Of a stretch of 64,000 bases of DNA, positions 21,545 through 32,189 are shown piece after piece. Positions within the stretch are counted from its first letter, which is position 1; each line of letters opens with the position of its first letter. Source of the stretch: Sporobolomyces roseus (taxonomy: Eukaryota > Basidiomycota > Microbotryomycetes > Sporidiobolales > Sporidiobolaceae); the NCBI GenBank assembly GCA_016617785.1, contig JADILM010000006.1, positions 682,001 to 746,000 of the forward strand, in the 5' to 3' direction. The position numbers and the translations under genes were made by a program. The notes beneath the pieces were generated by a model. That model ran no database searches. It had not been told where the DNA came from and worked only from the letters and a program-made list of their open reading frames with translations.

Positions 21545-22840
21545 CTATGCCTCAACCTTCACCCTCTTCTTCTTTGGAGATTTCTCTCCTCCACCTTCTT
21601 CCTTCTCCTTTCGTTTCTTCTCCTTCTTCGCTTTCTTCTCCTCTTTCCTTCTCTTCATCTCTTCTTCATCTTCCTCCTTCTCTTCTGCAGCTCCCTCTCC
21701 ATCCTGCATTTCCTCATCTTCTCCTCCAACCTCGACTTCAACCGGTCGAGGGAACTCTCGAGGTCCCAATTCTACCGCGTTGTTGTACTTTCCTTCTCCA
21801 CCTTTCTCTTTCATTCCTCCTAGTTGTAAGCGGAACTTGAGACCGCTAGGTTGACTTCTCGTTGTCTTCTTTTGAGCGATTGCGACGGGATCTAAGAGTT
21901 CTGGTGCAGAGAGGATAGCACCGGGTACGGGAGAAGGCTGGGAAGCGATGAGAGTAGAGTGGGTGAAGGATGCAGCAGAGGGGATGTTGGCGAGTGCTGC
22001 GGGGAGTGCTCGTCGAATGGTGAGAGTTCGAGAAATTGGTCGAGGCGCTGTTTCGATAGTAATTGCTAAGTTTGCTTTGTTCGTGGAATGAGCAGCTTGA
22101 GATGTCACTCACCTTGATAGAGCTTGTTTCCAGCAGACTTCTTCGGTAAGAGTGGCAGCATGTTGTCCATCTCTGATTTCTCTGCCTCATCATCTTGCTC
22201 CTCTGCCTTTCGTTTTCCGTTCGAGGAGGTAGAAGGTGCTGAGAGGTATGCGTTGTATTCTGATTTCGATGCGGTGAAAGTAGCGACGGGTTGGAGAGGA
22301 GTTTGAACGGAGGAAGGAGGGAGTTGAATGACCATTTTGTCGAGATGTTTTGCTTTGAGCTGTACGCGAATCTTGCATCAGCTTATGTACGTTCGGACAA
22401 GGCCAAATGCACGTACTCCTGAAGGTACCCTCACTGCCCAAAGTTGTAAATCTGAGTCTCCATTAATCTCATCCCAATCGATCTCGCTCTTCTCTCCTTT
22501 GTCCTTGAATGCCTTGAATCCAGCTGGAGGAGTATACTTTCTAGTAATATCGTTCATTCGTCAGCTTGCGGTCCTTCAACAAGAATATCGAAAAATAAAG
22601 TCTGAACTGACTGAGACGAAGGATCTACTCTGCGAGCTTTCGGTACTGGCTGTGGGTCTGGAGATTTTGATGATCTATCTGATGAGGAGCTTTCCGAGTC
22701 TGAAGATGATGAGGAAGAGGATGAATCCTTGTCATCGTTGTCCGAGCGCGAAGAAGCTGATGCTGCAGGTGAGGGAGCTCGAGGAGGTGATGCAGCTTTC
22801 TTTGCTTGCTTTGTGGAGGATTTCGAGGTGGATTTGGCCA
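21545..22840 (-). CDS. RPA34: DNA-directed RNA polymerase I subunit Rpa34 (RPA34.5)
   Basis: Pol I-specific subunit that with Rpa49 forms the TFIIF-like heterodimer used in rRNA transcription. Start ATG 22840 (M-A-K-S-T-S-K-S-S-T-K-Q-A-K-K). A Ser/Asp-rich stretch, then after an intron Y-T-P-P-A-G-F-K, and the family core D-L-Q-L-W-A-V-R-V-P-S-G with an intron to L-K-A-K-H-L-D-K-M. Then T-F-T-A-S-K-S-E-Y-N-A-Y-L and, after a third intron (donor GTGAGTGACATC), P-R-P-I-S-R-T-L-T-I-R-R-A. The C-terminus is a Lys/Glu-rich tail ending K-K-K-R-V-K-V-E-A, the usual basic tail of the family. It is divergent from the unknown gene at 23043 (202 bp between starts). Confidence 0.85.
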
Positions 22841-23042
22841 TTTTGAGTGAGAAGTAAGGAATCAAGCGATTTGAGATTTTTCATCTAAGAAATGAGCGAG
22901 ATTGATCTAGTTTCACTTCAGCTACTTCACTCCGAGCTTCACCAATCAGACTCACAGACCGTTCGACACTACTGAAGTAAACGCAAGGCGATACGAGCTC
23001 TCGGAAGCTCTCCAGCTCATCTTCAACCTCCCCGCTTCCGAC

Positions 23043-24146
23043 ATGTCCCCTTTCACATCCCGCAAGCCTCTCACGGCTGTGCAGGAGTCACGTATCATCA
23101 GACACCTCGATCCAGCTCTACTCGACCTCTCGGGCGACTTCGAGTCCCGTCATTCCTCTTCTTCGCAATTTTCGACCCTCGCTTCTTTCCTCGACACTCT
23201 ACCCTCCCTTCTCTCCCTCATTCTATCTATCCCGGCTGCGAAACCTTCGGGAGGACTACGAGTAGCATATTTGCTCCAGTTGACGGGCTACCTCGGTCCA
23301 GCAATCGAAGGTTATCCATTCAACGACGAATCGCTCGACATACTGTTTCGAACTATCGATGAGTTCGACAAAGGTTGGCAGACTGTATTGGAAGGGAAGG
23401 AGTATGTCAACTTGAGTGCACAAGCGAAGGATGGCGGGACCGGAGGAACGTTCGAGGTTCAGCCTTTAAGAAACACGGATGTTGTCCGATTGAGATCACT
23501 CATTCAAGATCTTCGTCAAGTTCTTTCGTCCTCGCTCAACCTTCCTGAAATGGTTCCTCTCGCTATCAATCCATTCGAGCAAGAGATTGCAGTGGATGTA
23601 CGAAGACGTTTCGGAGATGATGAGGTTGCAAAGCCCGAACAAACTCCCGAGTTGAGTATGGGAGAAGACGACGATACGACCGACAACGACGACTCGATGT
23701 CCATCGATACCCTCCAACCTACCGTGGAAGACGAGGAAGATTCAGACCACGAATTCGAAGCGGTCGAAATCGTTTCTCCCCCTCCTTCACGCCATCTCCC
23801 TCTCTCGGCAGACTCGATCGAAGACACCTACATCCCTCCCTCGTCCGACCCAGAAGACTCTCCCGGAGCATTCGAGATCCATTTCGAAGGCCTTCCTCCT
23901 CCGACACTGACCGACGGCGAAATCACGATTAATTCGGGAGCAACACCGATCACTGGACAAAGGAGAGGGTTCGACCCGGACGAAGAGTACCCGCTGGAGG
24001 ACGGCGAGGAAGGAGAGGATGCTGGAGAAGATGGTGCGGACGAGAGGAGGGAGATTCGAGACCGAGTGAAGAAAGTGTTTGAGAGGACCGAGGAAACGCT
24101 TAGACGATTGGAGGAATCGAGGACCAGGGAGGAGCGAACCAGTTGA
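23043..24146 (+). CDS. Unknown acidic protein (single exon)
   Basis: Not recognised. One open frame of 367 residues with no visible intron, unusual in this intron-rich window. The first 190 residues look folded and helical (A-V-Q-E-S-R-I-I-R-H-L-D-P-A-L-L-D-L, then G-L-R-V-A-Y-L-L-Q-L-T-G-Y-L-G-P, and a helix with L-R-S-L-I-Q-D-L-R-Q-V-L). The second half is strongly acidic, with Ser/Pro stretches, and the end is a short charged helix (V-K-K-V-F-E-R-T-E-E-T-L-R-R-L-E-E). Codon use resembles its neighbours. It shares a 202-bp divergent promoter with RPA34, which hints at ribosome-biogenesis-linked expression, but this is inference. Confidence 0.75.
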   Translation: MSPFTSRKPLTAVQESRIIRHLDPALLDLSGDFESRHSSSSQFSTLASFLDTLPSLLSLILSIPAAKPSGGLRVAYLLQLTGYLGPAIEGYPFNDESLDILFRTIDEFDKGWQTVLEGKEYVNLSAQAKDGGTGGTFEVQPLRNTDVVRLRSLIQDLRQVLSSSLNLPEMVPLAINPFEQEIAVDVRRRFGDDEVAKPEQTPELSMGEDDDTTDNDDSMSIDTLQPTVEDEEDSDHEFEAVEIVSPPPSRHLPLSADSIEDTYIPPSSDPEDSPGAFEIHFEGLPPPTLTDGEITINSGATPITGQRRGFDPDEEYPLEDGEEGEDAGEDGADERREIRDRVKKVFERTEETLRRLEESRTREERTS

Positions 24147-24737
24147 GTGCGAGGTTGAAAGTGTTTGCTTCACTTCGGTGACAGCAAGGGGAGACATCGT
24201 CTCGATATCGAGTCGAGTCGGATCTGCGAACGGCAGACTCTCGAGCATCGCCGGTAAGCCACGTTTCCGTTTTGCACCATAGGGATTCGGGTACTGACCG
24301 TCTTGGACGTTGTACAGAAGGCCACGCGCTCAGGACAGCAGAAGAGAGCGCATCGGAGGAAGAGTTCTACGTCACGTTGCGGAACTTTCAGCAAAGCCGT
24401 TTCAATCTTCGCTCCTAGAGGCTCAAGGTGACTAAGAGGATGACTGGAGAGGAAGGTCAAACCGAAGGACTCGGTAGAAGAGAGGGAACAGTCGATGTTT
24501 GCAAATTTGACCTTGCGAAAGAGACCGTTTGGAAAAGCGGGCCTCTCTCTTCCTCATCCACTATCTTTCCGGCTTTACGTTGTATCTGAACACCTCTCGA
24601 AAGTAGCTCATTGGAAAAGGTTGCGAAAGTCATTTTTGCGAAACTTGAAGAATCTTGCTCGAGCGCTTGCTCAGTCCCCTTTCTCTCCTCTTTCCCACTC
24701 TTTCCCCTTCTTCCCTCTCCACTCCACTCCGTCAAAG
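24147..24737. other. Intergenic spacer
   Basis: A 591-bp gap between the unknown gene and the F-box gene, both on the + strand. The part before 24738 is C/T-rich (24665-24735), as in other promoters here. Short open frames on both strands show no family pattern. I see no RNA gene. Confidence 0.45.
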
Positions 24738-27302
24738 ATGAGTACCTCAAAACGCAAAGGACAGAAGGAGATAAGCTATCAAGAGGTGGATAGTGACTTT
24801 GATATGGATTCGGACGAGGAAGAGAAAGTTGTCGAGATGAAAGGGAAAGAAGGGGATGGAGATGAATTAGAGGACAGGAGGAAGGCTGGAGATACCTATG
24901 GAACTACTAGTGAGTCCATACTACTCTCTCTGAGCTGTAATCAAGGGATCTCATGTTGAGTGAAAGTCGCTTCTCGCTCTCTTCCTCAGCCAAATCAAAG
25001 AAGAAGCAGAAGACCGGCAAAGGTAGCAAGAAGAGTGACAAGAAACCTACCTACAATGTACAACTACTCTTGAATTTGCCATTCGACCTGTTCGCAGAGG
25101 TGAGTGGCTCGCCGATTCGCTTTCCTCGGACTGACCTGACTATTCTCTTCTCTTGAACAGACTTGCACTCATCTCGAAGGTTCAGACCTCCTCTCTCTCG
25201 CAATGGTCAACAAGTCACTTCGCAAAATCCTCCTTTCTCGTGATTCTCGCTCAATCTGGTCTGCATCGAGGAAAAGAGATGGTTTCCCTCTTCCCGAAGG
25301 AATGTCAGAGATCGCTCTTTTTCAATTCATGAACGATGACTCGTGTCAAGTAAGCAGCTTCCTTTTAATGTGCCAGATCTGCGCTGATTGTTGAATCGCT
25401 GTTTTCGCAGGTTTGTGGGAAAACAGCTTATCTCAAGCGAAACTTCTTCTTGCGAGTTCGTCTTTGTCAAGATCATCGCAAAACACAGTGAGCAATCTTC
25501 CGACTGTTTAACGATCTGTATCATCCTTTGTGTTCTGACGCATTGACGGTCTCTCTCCAGTTTCATCGCTCAAAACAAGCTTTCCTCACAATGGCAAGAT
25601 CTTCATCCATCAGCTGTCGAATGCGTTCGTTTACTCGACAGTGAGTACCTTTCTCTCCTTCTGCGTTATACACGTAGCTGAGGATCCTCTCTCTCGCAGA
25701 CGGTACCCGATTCAACGGCAAAGCTTTACCTCGTTCGTCTGATCTGCTCTCTTTCGCAAAGCTCTTTGACCTAACACTCTGCTCTATAGGTACCTACTTG
25801 GTCTCTGAACTCGCTGAAGTCGATGAAGAACTCAAAGATCTCGAAGAAGAAGACGAACTCGCTTTGGCTCAGATCGAATCAAACCTCGGCAAATCGAGTA
25901 CTCGCTCTCGCCGGGCCAAAGGATCGCCGGTCACTCGAGTAGAAGCCAATGCCGTCAGCTCTTTCATCGCCGCGAAACAACAATGGGTACTCACCGAGCA
26001 ACAAGTGCGTTCTCAGACTTGGTCGATTTCAGATCGAAGCTAATCGAGAAGCCAGGGAAGCAGAATGGGATCGAATCGACGCGCAAGTCTTTTCTGTCGT
26101 CTTGATTCCAGGCGAAAGTCTAACGTTCGACCCGACTGAAATAGTGAAGTAGAGGTACTCAAGCAGAGCCACGGATGGACGGAGCAAGAAGCGTACAGGT
26201 TCAAGCTCCATTCACGATTTGAGTACGCAGGAGTTGGATCTTCCGATAGAACCTTACCGAGCAAATCGATTTCCGAGGATCCCGCTGGTAAGCTTGGTCT
26301 ACCACTCTTTTCTACCTGTGCATATCGTGCTGAGCGAGCAACGCAAACGATTAGCTTGGCGCTCGTACCGAAAGACGATTCAGCAAGAACTGGCCGAGAG
26401 CGCCGCTCGACAAGCAGAATCCATAGCACAGAAAGCACGCCAAGATCGCCTTACAACCCTGTTCGACAAGCTCAAGCTCTTATCAAATGCATCCTGGGTC
26501 GAGGTGTTCCCCAACTTCCATCAATTCCTTCGACTCGAGCATGTCAAACCTCTTTGGGAGGAGAACGACGCTTTGATCGAGGACAAAGCCTTGCGTACGG
26601 CTATCAAGAGAGCGACTCCAGCGATCCGTCAAGAACTTCGGGAGTTCTTCGACTCTGTCAAGCTCGACGTTATCCGTAACATCCTCGCTGCGAATCAAGG
26701 TGTTCGCATCTCGACGATTTCGAAAGATCCGAAAGATTACGACAGCTCGACTTACGACGCCGACTTCTTCTCTCGCGCCACCTCTCTCCTCTCATCGTAC
26801 GATTGGCGACAAGGACGACTCTTTCACGTCGGTCCGTTCCCTGCTTTCTCGACGGTTCCGACTTGGTCCTCCAATCAAGCGGCCATTCGCAGCTTCAAGA
26901 GCGTACAGCAAACGAGAGCTATACGTGCTATGATCGAAGCCGCCGGTTTGGACGACGAGACGACAACAATGGCGGATTTGGAGGAATTGGGAGAAAGCTT
27001 CTGCTGGTTGAATCATCCGGGCAAGACGATGAGGAAAACCAAGTACGATTGGCTCACCCTGGTCAGTCCCCTCAGCTTTCATTCTAGCGTGATGAGACTG
27101 ATGACTCGTGCTCTTACAGCTCGACATCATCCTCCGTCGTGGACCTTCGAACGCCAAAGTCCTCGCAGGAAACGGCGTCGAGATCTCCTACTCGTCTCCG
27201 AACGACTCGGATGCAGGTAACTCTGACGCAGGCGGAGAAGATGAGGAAGGCGACTCTGACGAAGACGGAGAAGATGAGGAAGGAGAAGAGGAAGACGCTT
27301 GA
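24738..27302 (+). CDS. F-box protein with acidic C-terminus
   Basis: Probable substrate receptor of an SCF ubiquitin ligase. Start ATG 24738 (M-S-T-S-K-R-K-G-Q-K). The F-box: L-L-L-N-L-P-F-D-L-F-A-E, T-C-T-H-L-E-G-S-D-L-L-S-L, N-K-S-L-R-K-I-L-L-S-R-D-S-R-S-I-W. It is followed by a C-x2-C-like V-C-G-K-T-A, typical of the many basidiomycete F-box proteins with a Cys pair after the F-box. The body is helical, with W-R-S-Y-R-K and S-W-V-E-V-F-P-N-F. The tail from about 27215 is almost pure Asp/Glu/Gly. About ten introns; one at 25987-26032 is 46 nt, and 26083-26144 appears to be GC-AG (donor GCAAGT). The final open frame stops at 27302. Target unknown. Confidence 0.8.
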
Positions 27303-27710
27303 GAAGACGAGAAAGGGCAATCGCTTGTGAAAGAAAGAAAGGAAGAGTATCGCTTGAAAACAATAGCTTGCAATCATCGTTCGAAATCGCTTTACATTCT
27401 CGTACGTCTTGCTGCAGTGGAGAGAACGAGAGAAAGGATAGCTTCAGATGTATTTTTGCTAATTGCACGATGTCGGAGAGAGAGTAGATAGGAAAGAATC
27501 ATGAAGGAGAGAGGAAAACGTGTAGATATAGAGAGAGAGAGAGAGAGAGAGAGACAGCTACAGATAAAGAGTAGGTAGAATGTAGGGGTATGAGAAAGGT
27601 TGTAGAGTACAAGAACAGAGGAGATCGAGAGAACGAAGAACTTCTAGAGATAGTCGTGAATGTATAGTTTGCGATAATCGGCGCGACGACGGGGGACGGA
27701 CTCTGCGGCT
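27303..27710. other. Spacer between convergent genes, with GA repeat
   Basis: A 408-bp gap between the 3' ends of the F-box gene and the CorA transporter. Purine-rich on the + strand, with a GA dinucleotide run at about 27530-27554. Likely only 3' UTRs. Confidence 0.5.
27530..27554. repeat. (GA)n microsatellite
   Basis: About twelve uninterrupted GA units in the spacer between two convergent 3' ends. Simple repeats of this kind recur in the window (for example at 48722-48743). Confidence 0.9.
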
Positions 27711-30700
27711 CTATTGAGGTCTGACGAAGACTTTGAAGGTGAGGTAGGCTCCTGCGACAGCGAATGCGCCGAGACAGCCGAGGATCTAGCGGAAAGGGAG
27801 AAACGAAGTCAGCGTAAGGTACGGTAGAGCGTCGGGAGTAAGACAGGTTGCGAGTGACACTGCATAGGATAAATGAAGAAGGATTGATCGAGACTTACTC
27901 CGAAGAACCAGCCTAATCCGTCTGCGAATTGACCTGGAACGTTGACGTTCATTCCCCAGAGACCAGTAACCAAGTTCATCTAGTGGAAACGCCAAACATG
28001 AGTGAACATCCTGAGACGTAGGAAGGGGAAGTCAAACGTACGGGAATAAGTACTGTACCGAGAGCGGTAAGCTTCGAGAGAACGTCGTTGATTTGGTTAT
28101 TGGCGTCGGTCCTATCGAAGTCGCGAGTCAATAACGTCGTCACAAGAGTGTCATTCAAGCGACTTACATCTCAATTGAGATTTGGGCGAGGTAATTGGAA
28201 TGAGAACGAGAGAGAATCTTTTCGTAATGAATCAAATTCTGAGTCGAGGTCGTGATGTGATCTTGAATATCGGAGAGATAGAGACCCTGTCAATCACAGT
28301 GCGGGTGAGTACAGTGCTGAGAGAGAAAGCGAAGAGATGAGGCGTACGATATCAGATTTAGGAGCTACCGTCCAGTTCTCGTTACAACGCTTCGACAGTC
28401 CCTTGACGACATCTGCCTTGTTACCCATCAATCGCAAAAGACCCATAACCTTTTTACGACAAGTTCCAATTCTGTAAGGAAGATGTCACGAGAAGAGCTT
28501 TAGTTTCGAATCGCAAAAGTGAGAGAGAAGAGGATCTTGACGCACCTTCGCAGCATGTCACTCTGTTCCGCTTCTTTCAAGATCAATACCAATTCATCGA
28601 TACTGTCTACTTCGTATTCAATGTTCTGGATGAGAGGTCCGAAAGCATCGGTAATGTCATCGATGAGAGCGTAAGAGATCCAATCCGAGGTGACATTGAT
28701 GTAGTCCTTGAGTTGCTTGATACGACGACGAACATTTTGAGGGTGGGGAGTACCGCGGAAGTGGAACTGTGCGAGTGAAAAGCTGTTAGTGCTGGTCGAG
28801 AAAGGGAGAATGAGGGACTGTGAGACACGTACGGAAAGAGTTCCCTCTCGGAAGACAATGATGTACATGTTGAGAGGTTCGAGGTAGGTAGGAGAGTAAG
28901 GATCTTGTTCGAAGGAGCGGAAACAGACGAAGTAGTAGTTTCGGAACAGTTCAATCTTTTCACGAGTTTCCTCCATTTGAATATCCTCAGTCGTAAGGGG
29001 ATGGATACCGAAGACCTGTTTGTGAAGATGCGTCAGTGAAAGGTATGAGCGAAATTGAAGAGAAGGAGAGAAACAGCGTACTTTGCTCAAGACCTTCATT
29101 TCGGCATCAGTTGGACACATCACATCGAGCCACCAAGTGTTCGACTCTGCATCGGCATCACTCCTCATGACAGCAGTTCTCGGCTTATCTCCCCTCGATG
29201 TAGGTACTCCAGCGGGAGCTCCCATCTGCGCTCGTCCAGTGGTAGATCCAGCGATCGAAGCTGCAGTTCCGTTCAAGTTGGGTGTGCTTGTACCGGATTG
29301 AGAGGCGGTCGCACTCTGGAATTGAGCGAGTCTAGGATCGAGTCCGACGTGAGCGAGATCGTCTTCGTATTGGTTCTCCTTGCGTCCGATGAAGAGTTCT
29401 TCGAAAGTTTGACCTTCTCCTGGGATCTCAGCGAGTGAACGAGCGTGGATAGTCGAGGGGAGTGCATTGGAGTAGAATGAGAATCGGTAAGGTCGAGGTC
29501 CAGTGGGTTTGCGATCGTTGGGTCGACTTCTGCTCGTTCCGTAGCCAGCATCGCTCGGGTGTCGCTTGTCGGCGGAAAGGAGAGGAGTACGAGTGTCGAG
29601 AATGCTGCGGAAGGTAGGAGGTGGTGCGTCTCCTCCAGTATCACCGGAACCTTCGAAAAGAGCGACTTTGGGACGATGACGACCAGGAGCTACACTCTCG
29701 CTCAATCTCCTTCGACGACCTCCCATAGTTCTCGGTGCTTCTCCCTCACTTCCACTGCTGAATGCACCTGCTCTAGGGTTCGACTTGGAGTTCGATGAAG
29801 AAATGCCGTAACTTGGAGGTGAAGTCGAAGAATCGGCACCTGAACGATCTCCTCCTCCTCCTCCTCCTCTTCGACGAGCTGCAGGAATGGGCTTGCCAGT
29901 CGACTCTCGCTCCTCCGTTGCGAAATCTTCGAGGATAGAGAAGTCGAAAGGGTAAGGGAAGTTGGGGAGAACTCCAGGCATTCCAACTTCTCCGTGATGA
30001 TCCTCCATATAATCCATTTCTGCTGCCGCACCGTGAGCTGGGAAGCAGATATCGTCCTCTGGTTTGCCGAAACCTGATCCAGGTCGAGAGAGATCTGGGA
30101 ACGCGACGTCGTCTCGTACGTGATCGTCCGAATGTCGAGAAGTGTTCGAATGGTAAGATTTGCGAGAATCGTGTCGACTGAGGTAGGGTCGATCAGAGGA
30201 ACGAGGATCATTTTCGTCGTCTTCGATAGCCTCTTCGGGGTAACCGGGAGAGCGGGAAGCGCGGAGAGTGTCATTGTCGAAAGGTCGAGCGGAAATAGGT
30301 GATCTTCCTGAAGCTCCTCCTCCGCCTTCGAGACTGAATCGGCGTAAGGCACTCGCCTTTCGAGCACTCCCGTAATTCGCTTCGGGACTCCTAGCCATTC
30401 CTCGAGGAGTGACACCCGAAGAAAGAGAATGAGGTTGTCGTCGATGGTCGATGTAAGCTCCTCCCTGACTATCGATACTCGAATCGCTCAAGTTGCGGTG
30501 GTGTCGGTACAGTCTAGCTGCTGCTGCTGATCTCGGAGTTTGATTCGATCGCATTCCGGCTGCGATTCCACCTGATCGTGAACCTCCCGCTCCTCCCGCT
30601 CCTCTCCCGTTTCCACTCATTCCCGCTTCCCTTCCGTAGTAGCTGTGCTCCTCGTGATCATCGTGCCCTTCCTCTTCCCTATCCTCCCTCTCCAGATCAT

Positions 30701-31097
30701 CTGCCAAGTGACCCATTGCGTCCGTTGCATCTGGCGTAACGCTAACTGATGGTCTCCTCCTCGATTCACTTCCATGAGCCTGTACCGTCTGTACAGTTCC
30801 AGTACTGACTCCACGATGGAAACCTTCCCTCGATCCTTCTCCTTGTTGCTGTCCGAGGGAGAGTCCATTGCCCGCTGAAGTTGTCCTCTGATCAGAGTTG
30901 AGTAAAGTACTCGATCGATTCCTGACTGGTTGAGAGCTCATAGTCATACTCTGTGCCAAGTGTGCATCTTGATCCCGTTGTCGCTGAGAGTGTTCATCGG
31001 GGAGGCCGAGCTCGCTTTGGGGTCGAGGGGAAGAGTGTTCAGAAGGTGATTCTCGAGTAGGAGAGACGCGGCGGCCTGGTGAAGGTGGTGTAGTCAT
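27711..31097 (-). CDS. CorA-family Mg2+ transporter, Alr1/Mnr2 type
   Basis: Divalent cation channel of the fungal Alr/Mnr2 branch of CorA. Start ATG 31097 (M-T-T-P-P-S-P-G-R-R). The first 600 residues are disordered, Ser/Arg/Gly-rich and probably regulatory. The conserved domain starts at W-W-L-D-V-M-C-P-T, then F-G-I-H-P-L-T-T-E-D-I-Q and Y-Y-F-V-C-F-R-S-F, then long stalk helices. Near the end are two membrane helices: the first contains the family motif G-M-N in L-V-T-G-L-W-G-M-N-V-N, the second is W-F-F-G-I-L-G-C-L-G-A-F-A-V-A-G-A-Y-L. It ends F-K-V-F-V-R-P-Q at 27711. About seven introns in the last 1.4 kb, none in the long first exon. Plasma-membrane (Alr1) versus vacuolar (Mnr2) location cannot be decided from sequence. 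Confidence 0.92.
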
Positions 31098-31601
31098 ATT
31101 TATAGAGCGTGATCTTTATCTGTGCATGCGTTCTCGAGGTAGGAGTGTCGAGTAAGAGTTGAGGGTGAAAAGGGGATAAAAGAGTGGAGGGGAATTCGAT
31201 TTCGCTATGAAGTCGATTTGATTAATTTGCCATTCGAATAGTCCGCTATGTAAAGCTCGAAAAGGATCGACGTCGATCATGGATCGCTCGCAAAGATTAC
31301 AGAACGAGGGAAAAGTACAAGTCACGAAAATGAAAAGTCGAGGAAGACGAGCTGAACGGCTCGCAAACGAACATGAATCGGCTTTGAGCCATTCCAGCTC
31401 TCTGGAGAGAAAGGCTTCGCTCAACCTGAATCGAATTGGAGTAGAGGATTGACGACAGGCAAGCGCTTCATCAGCGGAAAAAGTTGTCCTCTCGCAAAAA
31501 CTCCTGGTTCTACCTTCTCGTATCGACATTCCCTCTGACCTGAGCTCTGCCCACTGGACGTCGATTTGCTCAGTCGTCAGTAAAGACGAGGGAATCATGC
31601 A
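31098..31601. other. Divergent intergenic region
   Basis: A 504-bp gap between the CorA start (31097, minus) and the next + strand start (31602). It must contain both promoters. A 160-codon open frame on the minus strand here has no family pattern and I treat it as chance. Confidence 0.45.
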
Positions 31602-32163
31602 ATGCGTAGGAAGCCGCCTGTACTAGATCGCAGAACTGGCTTTTCACCTTTGACAGTCCAAGTCGAAGACGAAGCAAGCACTCCTTCAACGACTTCATCA
31701 GCGTCGACGATGCAACAAATGGAGACAGTGGTTAGGCTTTGATGGCTTGGAGAGGATCTCAGCGTGACACTGCGAAGCCTTTGCAACCCAAAAATGCGGA
31801 AATCGTGAGTAATGCGAGACGGGGGATCAAAAGAGAGTGGGAGTCAAGGCGGAGCTGAAACTACAAGCACTGCTGAAGATGCCTGAGCAGTTTGCTAGAC
31901 TTCGGAGCGAGCCACGGAGGAAGAAGGAGGAAAAAGAAGGACTCGAAGCGACGGTAACCAATGACCGAGCAGATTGCAAGCGACGCGTCTTCAGAATGCG
32001 ATTAGTAGCCACAGAACCGCAAGAGCGAGATCTAAGGAAAGACAGTGAAGTGTGGGAGGAGGAGAGACAGAATTTTTGGGACTCTCTCGACTTGGAGCGC
32101 TTGAATTCGCCCGCTTCAGCATCCACACCCTCAACTCCACTTAGATATAATCAGAACCATTGA
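31602..32163 (+). CDS. Small unknown charged protein, tentative three-exon model
   Basis: Not recognised. Tentative model: exon 1 31602-31730 (M-R-R-K-P-P-V-L-D-R-R-T-G-F-S), exon 2 31778-31804 (27 nt), exon 3 31849-32163, giving about 156 residues. The reading frame joins without shift at both introns (47 and 44 nt), which supports the model, although the introns are short and the microexon is unusual. Exon 3 is an Arg/Lys/Glu-rich likely helix (K-L-Q-A-L-L-K-M-P-E-Q-F-A-R-L) ending N-S-P-A-S-A-S-T-P-S-T-P-L-R. The stop TGA overlaps the ATG at 32160, so this frame abuts the next gene directly; a two-cistron transcript or a wrong boundary is possible. Confidence 0.45.
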
Positions 32164-32189
32164 AGACACGTCCACAACCCATTGAAACT

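Noticed and set aside
26008..26032. A roughly 28-nt intron in the F-box gene (donor GTGCGT)
   Set aside because: Too short to splice. The donor GTACTC at 25987 gives the same frame with a 46-nt intron.
27530..27554. CRISPR-like or tandem array
   Set aside because: Only dinucleotide GA repeats; no spaced direct repeats seen here or elsewhere in the window.
31116..31598. 160-codon minus-strand open frame upstream of the CorA gene
   Set aside because: No family pattern, no intron signals, and it lies in the expected promoter and 5' UTR zone.
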